This document shows, piece by piece, positions 1 through 6,890 of a stretch of 37,200 nucleotides of DNA (its first letter is position 1; the number at the start of each line of letters is the position of its first letter). Source of the stretch: a virus; IMG/VR virus record IMGVR_UViG_3300042472_000431, positions 1 through 37,200 of that record; one strand, 5' to 3'. Below the pieces are notes generated by a model. The model was not told the origin of the DNA. It was given only the letters and a program-made list of their open reading frames with translations, and ran no database searches. The position numbers and the translations under genes were made by a program.

Positions 1-107
1 CCTGCCATGTCACGCGGGAACGACGTGCCGGGGTTGGCGCGCGTCAGGTCAGTGAGCGTGTAGGGGTAGACCGGATCTTCACCCGGTACGGTCAGGATGT
101 AGAACAT
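1..107 (-). CDS. Tail assembly chaperone, N-terminal part (gene continues across the window ends)
   Basis: The frame opens with ATG at 107 (TGATG overlap with the stop of the upstream 79-residue gene) and runs off the left end after 35 codons, starting MFYILTVPGEDPVYPYT. Alone it is truncated. The last five bases of the window repeat the first five, and merging them joins this frame to the one entering at the right end, giving a 149-residue protein. The C-terminal part has the look of the phage tail assembly chaperone family (Phage_tail_APC). The N-terminal part is not recognised by itself. In that family the small protein helps fibres or tails assemble and is usually encoded beside fibre genes, as here. 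The reading frame is certain; the joining is an inference, but a strong one. Confidence 0.8.
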   Translation of the reverse strand, partial: MFYILTVPGEDPVYPYTLTDLTRANPGTSFPRDMA

Positions 108-346
108 CAGCCCTCCAACTGCTTGGCAATCACGTCGCGCATGATGATCTCTTTACGCTGCTCGACAATCGACGAGGCCAGCAAGTCAGCGAGACGGGCG
201 CGGAAGTCTGCAATAGCCGCATCGTCCGCGTAGTTGGTGTCAATCTCCGCAATCGCCAGCGTGTAGTTGTCGATATTGATCTGATGCTGGAACACCTCGG
301 CTTCACGGTGAGCGAGGGCGGGGGTGAGGATTTCGTGTCTGTTCAT
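107..346 (-). CDS. Small hypothetical phage protein in fibre module
   Basis: This 79-residue acidic, helix-prone protein has no recognised domain. It follows the propeller gene with one base between stop and start, and a GGAG ribosome binding site lies within the end of that gene. Its own stop overlaps the start of the tail assembly chaperone gene. Position between a putative receptor-binding protein and a tail chaperone suggests a role in tail fibre assembly or attachment, but the sequence does not show it. The tight spacing and good ribosome binding site make it a convincing gene. Confidence 0.75.
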   Translation of the reverse strand: MNRHEILTPALAHREAEVFQHQINIDNYTLAIAEIDTNYADDAAIADFRARLADLLASSIVEQRKEIIMRDVIAKQLEG

Positions 347-347
347 A

Positions 348-1388
348 TTATATTGCTCCGAAGGTCACGCCGTATCCACTGCCTGTTGGCAGCGTGGCTG
401 GATTAGAGAACTTGGTGCCGAAGCCCGATCCAGACCAAGGGTATGCGGTTATGTATGGGGACGTGGCGTGCGCTACAGCAATGGCAGCGCCGGATGGGGA
501 GAAGGCTACGTCGTATCCAGTGCCAACCGGCAACGTTGCTGGATTAGCAAACTTTGTCCCAAAGCCGCTGCCACTCCACGGATAAGCCGTGACAAATGGG
601 GACACGTCGTGCGCTACGGCAATAGCATCTCCAGAAGGAGAAAAGTCAACGCCCCAGCAAGTACTCGCTGGCCGCGTAGCGGGGTTAGAGAACTTGGTGC
701 CGAAGCCCGATCCAGACCAAGGGTATGCGGTGATAAAAGGAGTGTTAAAATGCGCCACGGCAATAGCATCTCCAGAAGGAGAAAAGGCAACGCCGTATCC
801 ACTGCCTGTTGGCAGCGTAGCGGGGTTAGAGAACTTGGTGCCGAAGCCCGATCCAGACCAAGGGTATGCGGTTATGTATGGGGACGACCCGTCCGCCACG
901 GCAATAGCATCTCCAGAAGGAGAAAAGGCAACGCCCGAGCCAGTAGACGCTGGCAGCGTAGCGGGGTTAGAAAACTTGGTGCCGAAGCCCGATCCAGACC
1001 AAGGGTATGCGGTTATGTATGGGGATGCCGAATGCGCTACAGCAATGGCAGCGCCGGATGGGGAGAAGGCTACGCCCGCGCCAGTAGACGTCGGTAGCGT
1101 AGCGGGGTTAGAGAACTTTGTCCCGAAGCCGCTGCCACTCCACGGATAGGCGGTTATGTATGGGGACGAGGCGTGCGCTACAGCAATGGCGTTACCTGTC
1201 GGAGTAAACGCGACTTCGTCGCCATATCCTGTCGGTATCGTAGCGGGGTTAGAGAACTTTGTCCCAAAGCCGCTGCCAGACCAAGGGTATGCGGTTATGA
1301 ATGGGGGCGTGGTGTGCGAAACCGCTAAATACTGCGCCGCAGTTGGCGTCGGCGTGGCAGTTGCCCCTTTGAGTCTCTGTGACAGCAT
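348..1388 (-). CDS. Seven-bladed WD40-like beta-propeller, putative receptor-binding tail protein
   Basis: The 346-residue protein is almost wholly seven repeats of exactly 47 residues, each containing YPWSGSGFGTKF followed by NPATLP-TG, V-FSPSG and AIAVAH--SPYITA. The FSPSG / AVAH pattern resembles WD40-like propeller blades. The protein begins in mid-blade (QYLAVSH) and ends with the preceding strand (GVTFGAI), so the two ends could complete one blade, the usual closure of WD40 propellers. Differences cluster in the turns SPYI/TPFI and TG-GYGV. The start overlaps the stop of the trimeric fibre gene (TGATG). Its place among fibre genes suggests a tip or receptor-binding role. That role is inferred, and no enzymatic motif is visible. 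Confidence 0.8.
   Translation of the reverse strand: MLSQRLKGATATPTPTAAQYLAVSHTTPPFITAYPWSGSGFGTKFSNPATIPTGYGDEVAFTPTGNAIAVAHASSPYITAYPWSGSGFGTKFSNPATLPTSTGAGVAFSPSGAAIAVAHSASPYITAYPWSGSGFGTKFSNPATLPASTGSGVAFSPSGDAIAVADGSSPYITAYPWSGSGFGTKFSNPATLPTGSGYGVAFSPSGDAIAVAHFNTPFITAYPWSGSGFGTKFSNPATRPASTCWGVDFSPSGDAIAVAHDVSPFVTAYPWSGSGFGTKFANPATLPVGTGYDVAFSPSGAAIAVAHATSPYITAYPWSGSGFGTKFSNPATLPTGSGYGVTFGAI
390..1345 (-). repeat. Seven tandem 141-bp units coding propeller blades
   Basis: A landmark in the sequence GAACTT(G/T)GT recurs at 411, 552, 693, 834, 975, 1116 and 1257, an exact 141-bp period (47 codons). Two codon versions of the same YPWSGSG segment exist: one at 411, 693, 834 and 975, and another at 552 and 1116. 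The unit at 1257 starts in one version and ends in the other. The period divisible by three also keeps several other frames open on both strands; those frames are not genes. Confidence 0.95.
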
Positions 1389-2965
1389 CAGGCGTCACCC
1401 ACCCGAGCGCCGTAGATCGTCGTGCCGACTTTCCACAACACGATGACCGTATAGCCCGTAGTCGCCAGCGTCGGCGCACTGCCGCCGTTGGTTTCCCACA
1501 CCACGCCAAGCGTCGTCCACGTCACCGTGTACGCTGTGCCGTCATCGATCATCAATGTGATCGACTGCCCTGCGGCCCAGTTCGCTTGCGTGGGAGTGCG
1601 GCTTGCGCCCAGCGTCCATGTCTGGATGCTGCCGTTGTTGGGATCAAGAACAGCGCCCGCAGCGTCAACGACAGCAAACACAGTCTCCGTGTAGCTCTTG
1701 AGAAACTTCACGTCGCCAAAGATGCGCGCCGAGGTGGTGCTGCTGTTGCCGATGGTGGTTTCGTTGCTTACGGTAGCTGACGAGGCGGCGGCGTTGTACC
1801 CAAGCAGGATGTTGTTGCTGCCTGTGGTAAGGTTATTTGTGCCGGAGTTGCCTGCGTTCGCGCCAAGAAGGGTGTTTTGCTGACCGGTCGTTACCGCTCG
1901 CCCGGCATTTTGCCCTGTCGCAGTATTTTGGCTGCCAGTTGTCAAAACATAAAAAGCATAGGCACCAACAGCACTGTTATTAGATACGGATGCATCGTAA
2001 AGCGCGCCATATCCAAAAGCAATGTTATCGTTGCCGGTAGTGGTATTTCGCATCGACTGAAAACCGAGCGTGCTGTTACGCGATCCGGTAGTATTACTAA
2101 GAAGCGATTGATTTCCAACTGCTGTATTACTATCACCTGTAGTATTTTCTTGTAATGCCGCATTACCAACAGCCGTGTTGGCGTCGGCAGTGTTTTTAGA
2201 AAGCGCGCTTTTCCCAAGAGCCGAGTTTTGCACTCCAATAGTGTTTAAGCCAAGTGCAGAATAACCTACTGCGGTGTTAAAATAGCCAGTTGTGTTGGCA
2301 TCCAGCGCCAAAGAGCCGACTGACGTATTCTGAAAACCCGTCGTATTGTCCTTGCCGGCCTGATACCCGATAAACGTATTGTTAAGGCCAGTTGTATTCA
2401 GACCAGCCTCAAAACCCAGTGACGTTTCAAACGGCGTTGCGCTATCAGTAACGCCCAGCAACGAAGCGCCAGACGCAGCGCTTGTCCACGTTGTGCCGTT
2501 GCTGGTTAGGACGTTGCCATTGCTGCCGGGTGCAACAACCTGCACCGCAGTCGTGCCGTTGCCAAGAATGACATTGTTGGCCGTAAGCGTTGTCGCGCCA
2601 GTGCCACCGTTTGCCACCGCCACAGTGCCGGTCACGTCGTTGGCCAGATTAACCGCGTCATAGGGCGCGATTGCAAAAACCCGCTTTGTGCCAACAGCAA
2701 AGGAAACCCGCGCGCCTGTGCTGCTAGCTCGCAGCGTGCCGCGTGTCAGCGTGCCGCCGGTTGACCAAGCGCCATCAGTGGCTTCCCAATCACCCGAAGG
2801 CGCGCCCGATCCGTCGATTGCCTCAATGACATAGGTGACGGTATCGCCGTTAGCCACGGTTGCCGAAAATGCCGAAAAGCCCGTTTCGGCCCCGGCAAGA
2901 GTCAATGTCCCAGTGCCAACCGTAGTCGTCGTTTCGGACACACGGTAAGGGCGCACATAGGCCAT
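1388..2965 (-). CDS. Trimeric tail fibre with YadA-head-like repeats
   Basis: The 525-residue protein starts MAYVRPYRVSETTTT, with a beta-rich N-terminal attachment domain of the GTGTLTLAG type seen in many phage fibres. A linker follows (NGGTGATTLTANN). About residues 210-420 are repeats of the form NTAVGYSAL--NTTG, like the left-handed trimeric coil of YadA-type adhesin heads. The C-terminal beta domain has no peptidase S74 chaperone motif. An upstream in-frame start would put 41 Arg-rich residues over the previous gene, so the ATG four bases after that gene's stop was chosen. The protein probably forms a host-contact fibre outside the particle. The neighbouring propeller gene may provide the tip. 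Confidence 0.85.
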   Translation of the reverse strand: MAYVRPYRVSETTTTVGTGTLTLAGAETGFSAFSATVANGDTVTYVIEAIDGSGAPSGDWEATDGAWSTGGTLTRGTLRASSTGARVSFAVGTKRVFAIAPYDAVNLANDVTGTVAVANGGTGATTLTANNVILGNGTTAVQVVAPGSNGNVLTSNGTTWTSAASGASLLGVTDSATPFETSLGFEAGLNTTGLNNTFIGYQAGKDNTTGFQNTSVGSLALDANTTGYFNTAVGYSALGLNTIGVQNSALGKSALSKNTADANTAVGNAALQENTTGDSNTAVGNQSLLSNTTGSRNSTLGFQSMRNTTTGNDNIAFGYGALYDASVSNNSAVGAYAFYVLTTGSQNTATGQNAGRAVTTGQQNTLLGANAGNSGTNNLTTGSNNILLGYNAAASSATVSNETTIGNSSTTSARIFGDVKFLKSYTETVFAVVDAAGAVLDPNNGSIQTWTLGASRTPTQANWAAGQSITLMIDDGTAYTVTWTTLGVVWETNGGSAPTLATTGYTVIVLWKVGTTIYGARVGDA

Positions 2966-2969
2966 TAGA

Positions 2970-3329
2970 TCAGACCAGCGCCGACGCAGTAACGATGAAC
3001 GCCGTACCGTCAACTGCGGCGCCGCTGTTGCTGGTCTGCGTTGGGGCCGTCGTGACGTAAAGCAATGTCGTTGCCGAGCAGAGCGCAACGTGATCGACAG
3101 TCTGCGATGCGTTCGCGGTCACGGACTTTGCGCCGACCGTAAGAATCCGATCAGTCGATCCAGTCTTAGCAAAATCGCCGCCGGCCATGACAATCGCCGC
3201 AGCGTGGCATTTGGTGCTGATCGCTGCCGCGCGGTTTGCGGGCTGGCCGTTGCAAAAGTAAAGTTCTGTTGCAGTCGCAATGACATCAAGCGGCGCGTCT
3301 TGCACCGCAAGGGCTGCGAATTTTGCCAT
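2970..3329 (-). CDS. Hypothetical virion-associated protein
   Basis: This 119-residue protein starts MAKFAALAVQDAPLDVI. It has an AGGAG ribosome binding site directly after the U-tract of the hairpin behind the capsid gene. The composition (Ala/Thr-rich, short beta-like stretches, TLLYVTTAPTQTS) fits a small structural protein. Similar proteins are often encoded between capsid or connector genes and fibre genes, so a decoration or fibre-base role is possible. No catalytic motif or membrane segment is visible. Confidence 0.7.
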   Translation of the reverse strand: MAKFAALAVQDAPLDVIATATELYFCNGQPANRAAAISTKCHAAAIVMAGGDFAKTGSTDRILTVGAKSVTANASQTVDHVALCSATTLLYVTTAPTQTSNSGAAVDGTAFIVTASALV

Positions 3330-3343
3330 GGGAAGGCACTCCT

Positions 3344-3373
3344 AAAAAAGGGCGGCGCTTTTACACGCCGCCC
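3344..3373 (-). terminator. Hairpin and U-tract between capsid gene and next gene
   Basis: On the minus strand an 8-bp GC stem (GGGCGGCG / CGCCGCCC) with a short A/T-rich loop is followed by six T. It starts 17 bases after the capsid stop. The T-tract runs straight into the AGGAG of the next gene, so no promoter fits between them. It should lower transcription downstream of the capsid gene. Confidence 0.8.
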
Positions 3374-3389
3374 GATTGTTGCCGGTCGC

Positions 3390-4607
3390 TTACGAAGCGG
3401 CGTTGATGAACAGCTTCACGGCGTTGGCGTCGAGAAGGTTGCCGCCTGAGCGCAGCCAAGCGCAAAAGCCAACCTGACCCTTCAGGCCAAAAGCGCTGTC
3501 ATCAAAGCGACGGGCGGTCATGCCCATTGCATCGCGAATGACAAACTTCGAAAAGTCGCCAAATGCGATCGACTTGGCGCTTGCTGCCATTGTCGCCATG
3601 TCCTGGTTGATGCTGATCGGATAGCCGAGCAGCGTATCAGGGGAGCCGCCGGGGTTGCCGGTTTCATAGCCAGGCGCAAAGATCGGGCGCGACTGACCGT
3701 CAACAACCTTGCGGATGTTGCGCACGCTGGTGTCGTTCATCATGAAACGAACGCCGCCGGCAGCGCGATAGGCCGGATCAACCGAATGAACCAGGTCAAC
3801 GAGGCTGGCGTAGGTTACGGCAGTAACCTGCGTCGAAGCGTTCGCCGCAGTAACGCCGGTTGCTGCGCCCGTCACAACGCCGCGCGGCTGCGAAGACCCG
3901 CTGCCGGTGGTGAAGTGCGTGTTGGTGATGCGACCAAGCCGCGTAACCAGGATCTTGTTGATGTAGGACTCGATGTCGATGTTGCTGTCCTGCAACAGTT
4001 CAATCGGCACCGCGAACGACTTCGACGAGTACTTGTAGACCGGAACCGAGATGGTGCTGAATGAAGTATCGAGGACGGTGGCAGTTGCGTTTTCAGCAAC
4101 AATTTCGCCAACTTCCGAAGTGGCATCAGCGGTCGAAAACGACAGCGGGTTGCCGGTGGCCGTCACCAGCACAGTGGCAACTTCGCGCATCCCGCCAAAA
4201 GCCTTGAGGCTTTCGATAAGGGCAGACGACGTATCGCTAGGGACAGAATAACCGCCTTCGCTTCCCGTGGTCGTGGACATTGTGTTGTAGAAGATGGCCT
4301 GCTCATCGGCATTAAGCGAGCGCTCGCCGTTCCGCAGCCACTTGGCAAACACAGCCGCGCCGACGTTGCCCTTGTCATGGCTGACACGCTCGGCAGCTTC
4401 GATGACGTTGCCGCGCATGGCTTCGTCGGCGACCTTGGCGTTGAGCGCGTTGACGTTCGCAATGCGCGCGTCAATGCTGTCCAGCTCGGCCATGCCAACG
4501 TCATAGATGGGCTGGTCGTTGGCAGCGTTCCACGTTTCCTTCGAAACCAGTTCGTTCAGCGTCTTTGCTTTAGCCGCGCGCTGTTCGCGGAGTGCCTGGA
4601 TCGACAT
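3390..4607 (-). CDS. Major capsid protein, HK97 family
   Basis: The 405-residue protein has the HK97 gp5 plan. A charged helical N-terminal segment (about residues 1-105, likely a scaffold-like delta domain) is followed by the capsid fold beginning near GSEGGYSVP. Family-typical stretches include VPVYKYSSKSFAVPIELLQDS, a GSGSSQPRGV loop, FMMNDTSVRNIRKVVD, LLGYPI, and FGDFSKFVIRDAMGM near the end. The ClpP-type protease encoded upstream would remove the N-terminal segment during maturation. The ribosome binding site is AAAGGG before ATG. A strong hairpin lies on each side of the gene. Confidence 0.96.
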   Translation of the reverse strand: MSIQALREQRAAKAKTLNELVSKETWNAANDQPIYDVGMAELDSIDARIANVNALNAKVADEAMRGNVIEAAERVSHDKGNVGAAVFAKWLRNGERSLNADEQAIFYNTMSTTTGSEGGYSVPSDTSSALIESLKAFGGMREVATVLVTATGNPLSFSTADATSEVGEIVAENATATVLDTSFSTISVPVYKYSSKSFAVPIELLQDSNIDIESYINKILVTRLGRITNTHFTTGSGSSQPRGVVTGAATGVTAANASTQVTAVTYASLVDLVHSVDPAYRAAGGVRFMMNDTSVRNIRKVVDGQSRPIFAPGYETGNPGGSPDTLLGYPISINQDMATMAASAKSIAFGDFSKFVIRDAMGMTARRFDDSAFGLKGQVGFCAWLRSGGNLLDANAVKLFINAAS

Positions 4608-4629
4608 GATCAGGTTACCCTTTCGTCAT

Positions 4630-4654
4630 AAAAAAAGCCCGCCGGATGGCGGGC
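4630..4654 (-). terminator. Hairpin with U7 directly before the capsid gene
   Basis: The minus-strand stem GCCCGCC / GGCGGGC with a 4-base loop is followed by seven T. The T-tract ends 22 bases before the capsid ATG. This is the downstream copy of the duplicated hairpin. Transcripts from the protease gene must read through two such elements to reach the capsid gene. Confidence 0.8.
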
Positions 4655-4681
4655 CTGGTGTCTGCTTTCGCGCGCGAGCGC

Positions 4682-4760
4682 CTAGGCAGGAGTGCGGAGC
4701 TTCAGCGCTGCAATGCGCTGATATTGCTCGATCATTGTGCTGGCATCCGGCATCGCCGGC
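4682..4760 (-). pseudogene. Duplicated remnant of the protease C-terminus
   Basis: The frame on the minus strand here reads as a variant of the last ~25 residues of the protease, ending in ALKLRTPA before TAG. The real gene ends ALRLRTPA. It has no start and no ribosome binding site and lies after the protease stop and its terminator. It is a by-product of the 147-bp duplication and is not expected to be translated. Confidence 0.75.
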
Positions 4761-4776
4761 TTGCCATTTAGGTCAT

Positions 4777-4801
4777 AAAAAAAGCCCGCCGGGTGGCGGG
4801 C
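4777..4801 (-). terminator. Hairpin with U7 after the protease gene
   Basis: The same GCCCGCC / GGCGGGC stem and T7 tract as the copy 147 bp downstream. It begins 28 bases after the protease TAG. Two in a row should form an effective but possibly regulated block between the packaging/portal/protease genes and the capsid gene. Confidence 0.8.
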
Positions 4802-4828
4802 TTGGTGTCTGCTTTTGCTTGCGAGCAA

Positions 4829-5629
4829 CTAGGCAGGAGTGCGGAGCCGCAGCGCTGCAATGCGCTGGCGTTGCTCGTTCAGGGCGCTGGCATCCGGCAT
4901 ATCGGGTGCAGCGGGATCGTCGGGCGCTTCCGGGGCTTCCGGCGCGTCCTCAATTTCAATGGTGATGGTAACGCTCGTGTCCTGCACCGGGGGCTTGGCG
5001 TATGCGCTCAAGTCCCATTGCTTCATTGCCTTTGGTGCAATGGCACTCACCTCGTCGGCAAGCCCGGCTTCGATTGCCTGCTGCCCGGTAAGCCAAGTCT
5101 CAGCGGCCATAAGCGAGCTAAACATATCGGCGTTATTATCTTTGCCGCGTTTAGCTGCGGCATCGGCGTAGCTTTCCGCCAGTGTTGCGTCGATGCCTTC
5201 CAGCGTTGCGGCTTGCTTCATAAACTCATCAGCATTGCCAGCGGCGATAGTCCACGCCTTGTGGATCATCATCCGCGCGCCTTTCGCCATTTCGATTTTG
5301 TCGCCAGCAATAGCAATGATTGAGGCGGCGCTAGCGGCAAAGGAATCAACAACGCAAGTTACTTGACCGGGATATGCGGCGATAGCATTTGCCATCGCGA
5401 TGCCCGCAAACACGTCTCCACCGGGGCTGTTGATGCGCACCGACACGTCGCCATTCATGGACGAAAGTGTCTGGTTGAACGTTTCAGCGTCAACGCCGCC
5501 AAGCCAGTCGGCATCGGCCTTAGACGACACAATGTGGTCATAGACAAAAAGGACGTTGCCTTCGGCGCGGAATTTTTCCCCCACGTCCTTGTTGGCGCGA
5601 AACAGATTGAGCAAGCGGTTAGGCTGCAT
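4829..5629 (-). CDS. Prohead maturation protease, ClpP/S49-like
   Basis: The 266-residue protein has a ClpP-type fold. INSPGGDVFAG at residues 67-76 is the oxyanion-loop region, SFAASAAS carries the likely catalytic Ser100, and ARMMIHKAW gives the likely catalytic His123. The C-terminus is acidic and Ala/Pro-rich, then charged (QRQRIAALRLRTPA). It should cleave the capsid N-terminal domain and portal or scaffold segments inside the prohead. The start overlaps the portal gene end by 11 bp. The 3' end was duplicated in the following spacer. Confidence 0.95.
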   Translation of the reverse strand: MQPNRLLNLFRANKDVGEKFRAEGNVLFVYDHIVSSKADADWLGGVDAETFNQTLSSMNGDVSVRINSPGGDVFAGIAMANAIAAYPGQVTCVVDSFAASAASIIAIAGDKIEMAKGARMMIHKAWTIAAGNADEFMKQAATLEGIDATLAESYADAAAKRGKDNNADMFSSLMAAETWLTGQQAIEAGLADEVSAIAPKAMKQWDLSAYAKPPVQDTSVTITIEIEDAPEAPEAPDDPAAPDMPDASALNEQRQRIAALRLRTPA

Positions 5630-6890
5630 TTTGCGCCCCCATATCTACAGGCCCTTGCGAGCCATCATCAACAACATCGCCACCGGGAACCGGCTTGAGG
5701 TTCTGCTTCCGGCGGACTTCATTCTGAGACATGAAGCCCTTGCGGCCCTGCCCACCAAGCGCCAGGTTGTAGCTTTCGAACAGCGACTTGGTGTCAGCCC
5801 GCTCAAGCTCGGTGGTGTCAAACTCGGCAAAGCGCGATGCCGTGCGGAAAAACTTACGATTAATCTCGTTGGTAAAGTGGTTTAGATGCTGCCGCAGCGT
5901 GTAGCGCACAAAGCCAACGCCCATCGCTTCAACGCCGCTTCCCCAGCTTGTGGTCTTTTCGCTGTGGCCAATCATAAACGGTGGCACGCGATAAACGCGG
6001 GCAACTTCCTCAACGGCAAACTGGCGCAGCGACAGCAGTTGCACGTCTTCGATCGGCATTGAGACAGTCTTAAATTCCAGGCCGGTTAAGATCATTGGCT
6101 TGCGCGAGTTACTGACGCCGCCGTGATTTTCGGCAATTTGCTGGCGCAAGTTTTCAATCTGTTCCGGCGAAAGTGTCGCGCCTTCCTTGTGCTGCAAAAC
6201 GTAATCGGGCCGGGCGCTGTTCGCAAAAAACTGCGCATTGTACTGCTGCATAGCCAGCGCCGATGCGCCGATCATGCGAAGCTGATTCCGCAACGGCGAT
6301 GGCGAACGAAAGCCATCAAAGCCGTCGCTCGGGATATGCAGCATATCGTCCTGGTCGAGAACGCGGCGCTCTTCGCCGGGTAAGCCTTCGACTTCGATCG
6401 CGTAAACCAGGCGTTTGGCAGTCGTTAGGTAAACGGTAACGCGGCGCGGGTGGATAGGCTCAAGCCCAATAACCTCGCCCGCCCGGTTCCGTTCAATGAT
6501 CGCGAAAGCGTCGCCATGATACATTCGCGATCGGCAAAGAAATTCCCAGCCAGCGGCGGCAGACCAGCGCGGCGAAAATTCCTCGTTAAGCACCCACCAG
6601 AGCTGATCGGACATCAACTGGTCGCGCTCGCCGTCTGCTTGGCGCCGGTAAATGTGCATCGGCAGCGATGCCACCGCGCCGCTGATAACGCCGACGCAAG
6701 CCTCTGCCGCTGATAGCGTCAGGATCGTGCTTTCGGTTGGCAGCGGCAAGTTGCCAGGAACATCATTGTTGCCGGTAAACGATGCCCAAACTTCGCCGCC
6801 AGACGCGCGCGTCACGTTCGTCAACGGCACAGCAACGTTCTGCACAGGTGGGAAGCCGAATGCGCCGGCAATGTTGTCCCATACGCTCAC
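5619..6890 (-). CDS. Portal protein, HK97 family
   Basis: This 423-residue protein matches phage portal proteins of the HK97 type: SRMYHGDAFAIIERN, then GLEPIHPRRVTVY, DMLHIPSDGFDGFRSPSPL, and later VEEVARVYRVPPFMIGHSEKTTSWGSG before a helical segment. The portal dodecamer occupies one capsid vertex and is the docking site for the terminase and later the connector. It shares a 4-bp ATGA overlap with the large terminase gene and overlaps the protease start, the standard terminase-portal-protease-capsid order. Confidence 0.96.
   Translation of the reverse strand: MSVWDNIAGAFGFPPVQNVAVPLTNVTRASGGEVWASFTGNNDVPGNLPLPTESTILTLSAAEACVGVISGAVASLPMHIYRRQADGERDQLMSDQLWWVLNEEFSPRWSAAAGWEFLCRSRMYHGDAFAIIERNRAGEVIGLEPIHPRRVTVYLTTAKRLVYAIEVEGLPGEERRVLDQDDMLHIPSDGFDGFRSPSPLRNQLRMIGASALAMQQYNAQFFANSARPDYVLQHKEGATLSPEQIENLRQQIAENHGGVSNSRKPMILTGLEFKTVSMPIEDVQLLSLRQFAVEEVARVYRVPPFMIGHSEKTTSWGSGVEAMGVGFVRYTLRQHLNHFTNEINRKFFRTASRFAEFDTTELERADTKSLFESYNLALGGQGRKGFMSQNEVRRKQNLKPVPGGDVVDDGSQGPVDMGAQNAA

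Larger units (their letters stand above)
4625..4918. repeat. 147-bp tandem duplication of protease gene end plus terminator
   Basis: The block starting at 4625 recurs at 4772, shifted by 147 bp. Shared landmarks are the A-tract and GCCCGCC hairpin, the TAGGCAGGAGTGCGG segment (4683 and 4830) and GCTGGCATCCGGCAT. The copies differ at scattered sites and lose similarity near their ends. The duplication covers the last codons of the protease gene and its terminator. It leaves one functional stop and hairpin (right copy) and a second set in the spacer before the capsid gene. Confidence 0.9.

Noticed and set aside
324-1149. Long open frames on the + strand opposite the propeller gene
   Set aside because: They arise because the 141-bp unit is divisible by three, so any stop-free frame in one unit stays open in all. 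They have no ribosome binding sites, and the minus frame has the coherent blade pattern.
390-1345. CRISPR-like periodic repeats
   Set aside because: Units of 141 bp are contiguous and coding, without unique spacers between short identical repeats.
2966-3088. 41-residue N-terminal extension of the trimeric fibre
   Set aside because: It is Arg-rich, overlaps the preceding gene in another frame and has no match to fibre N-termini. The ATG at 2965 gives a normal start.
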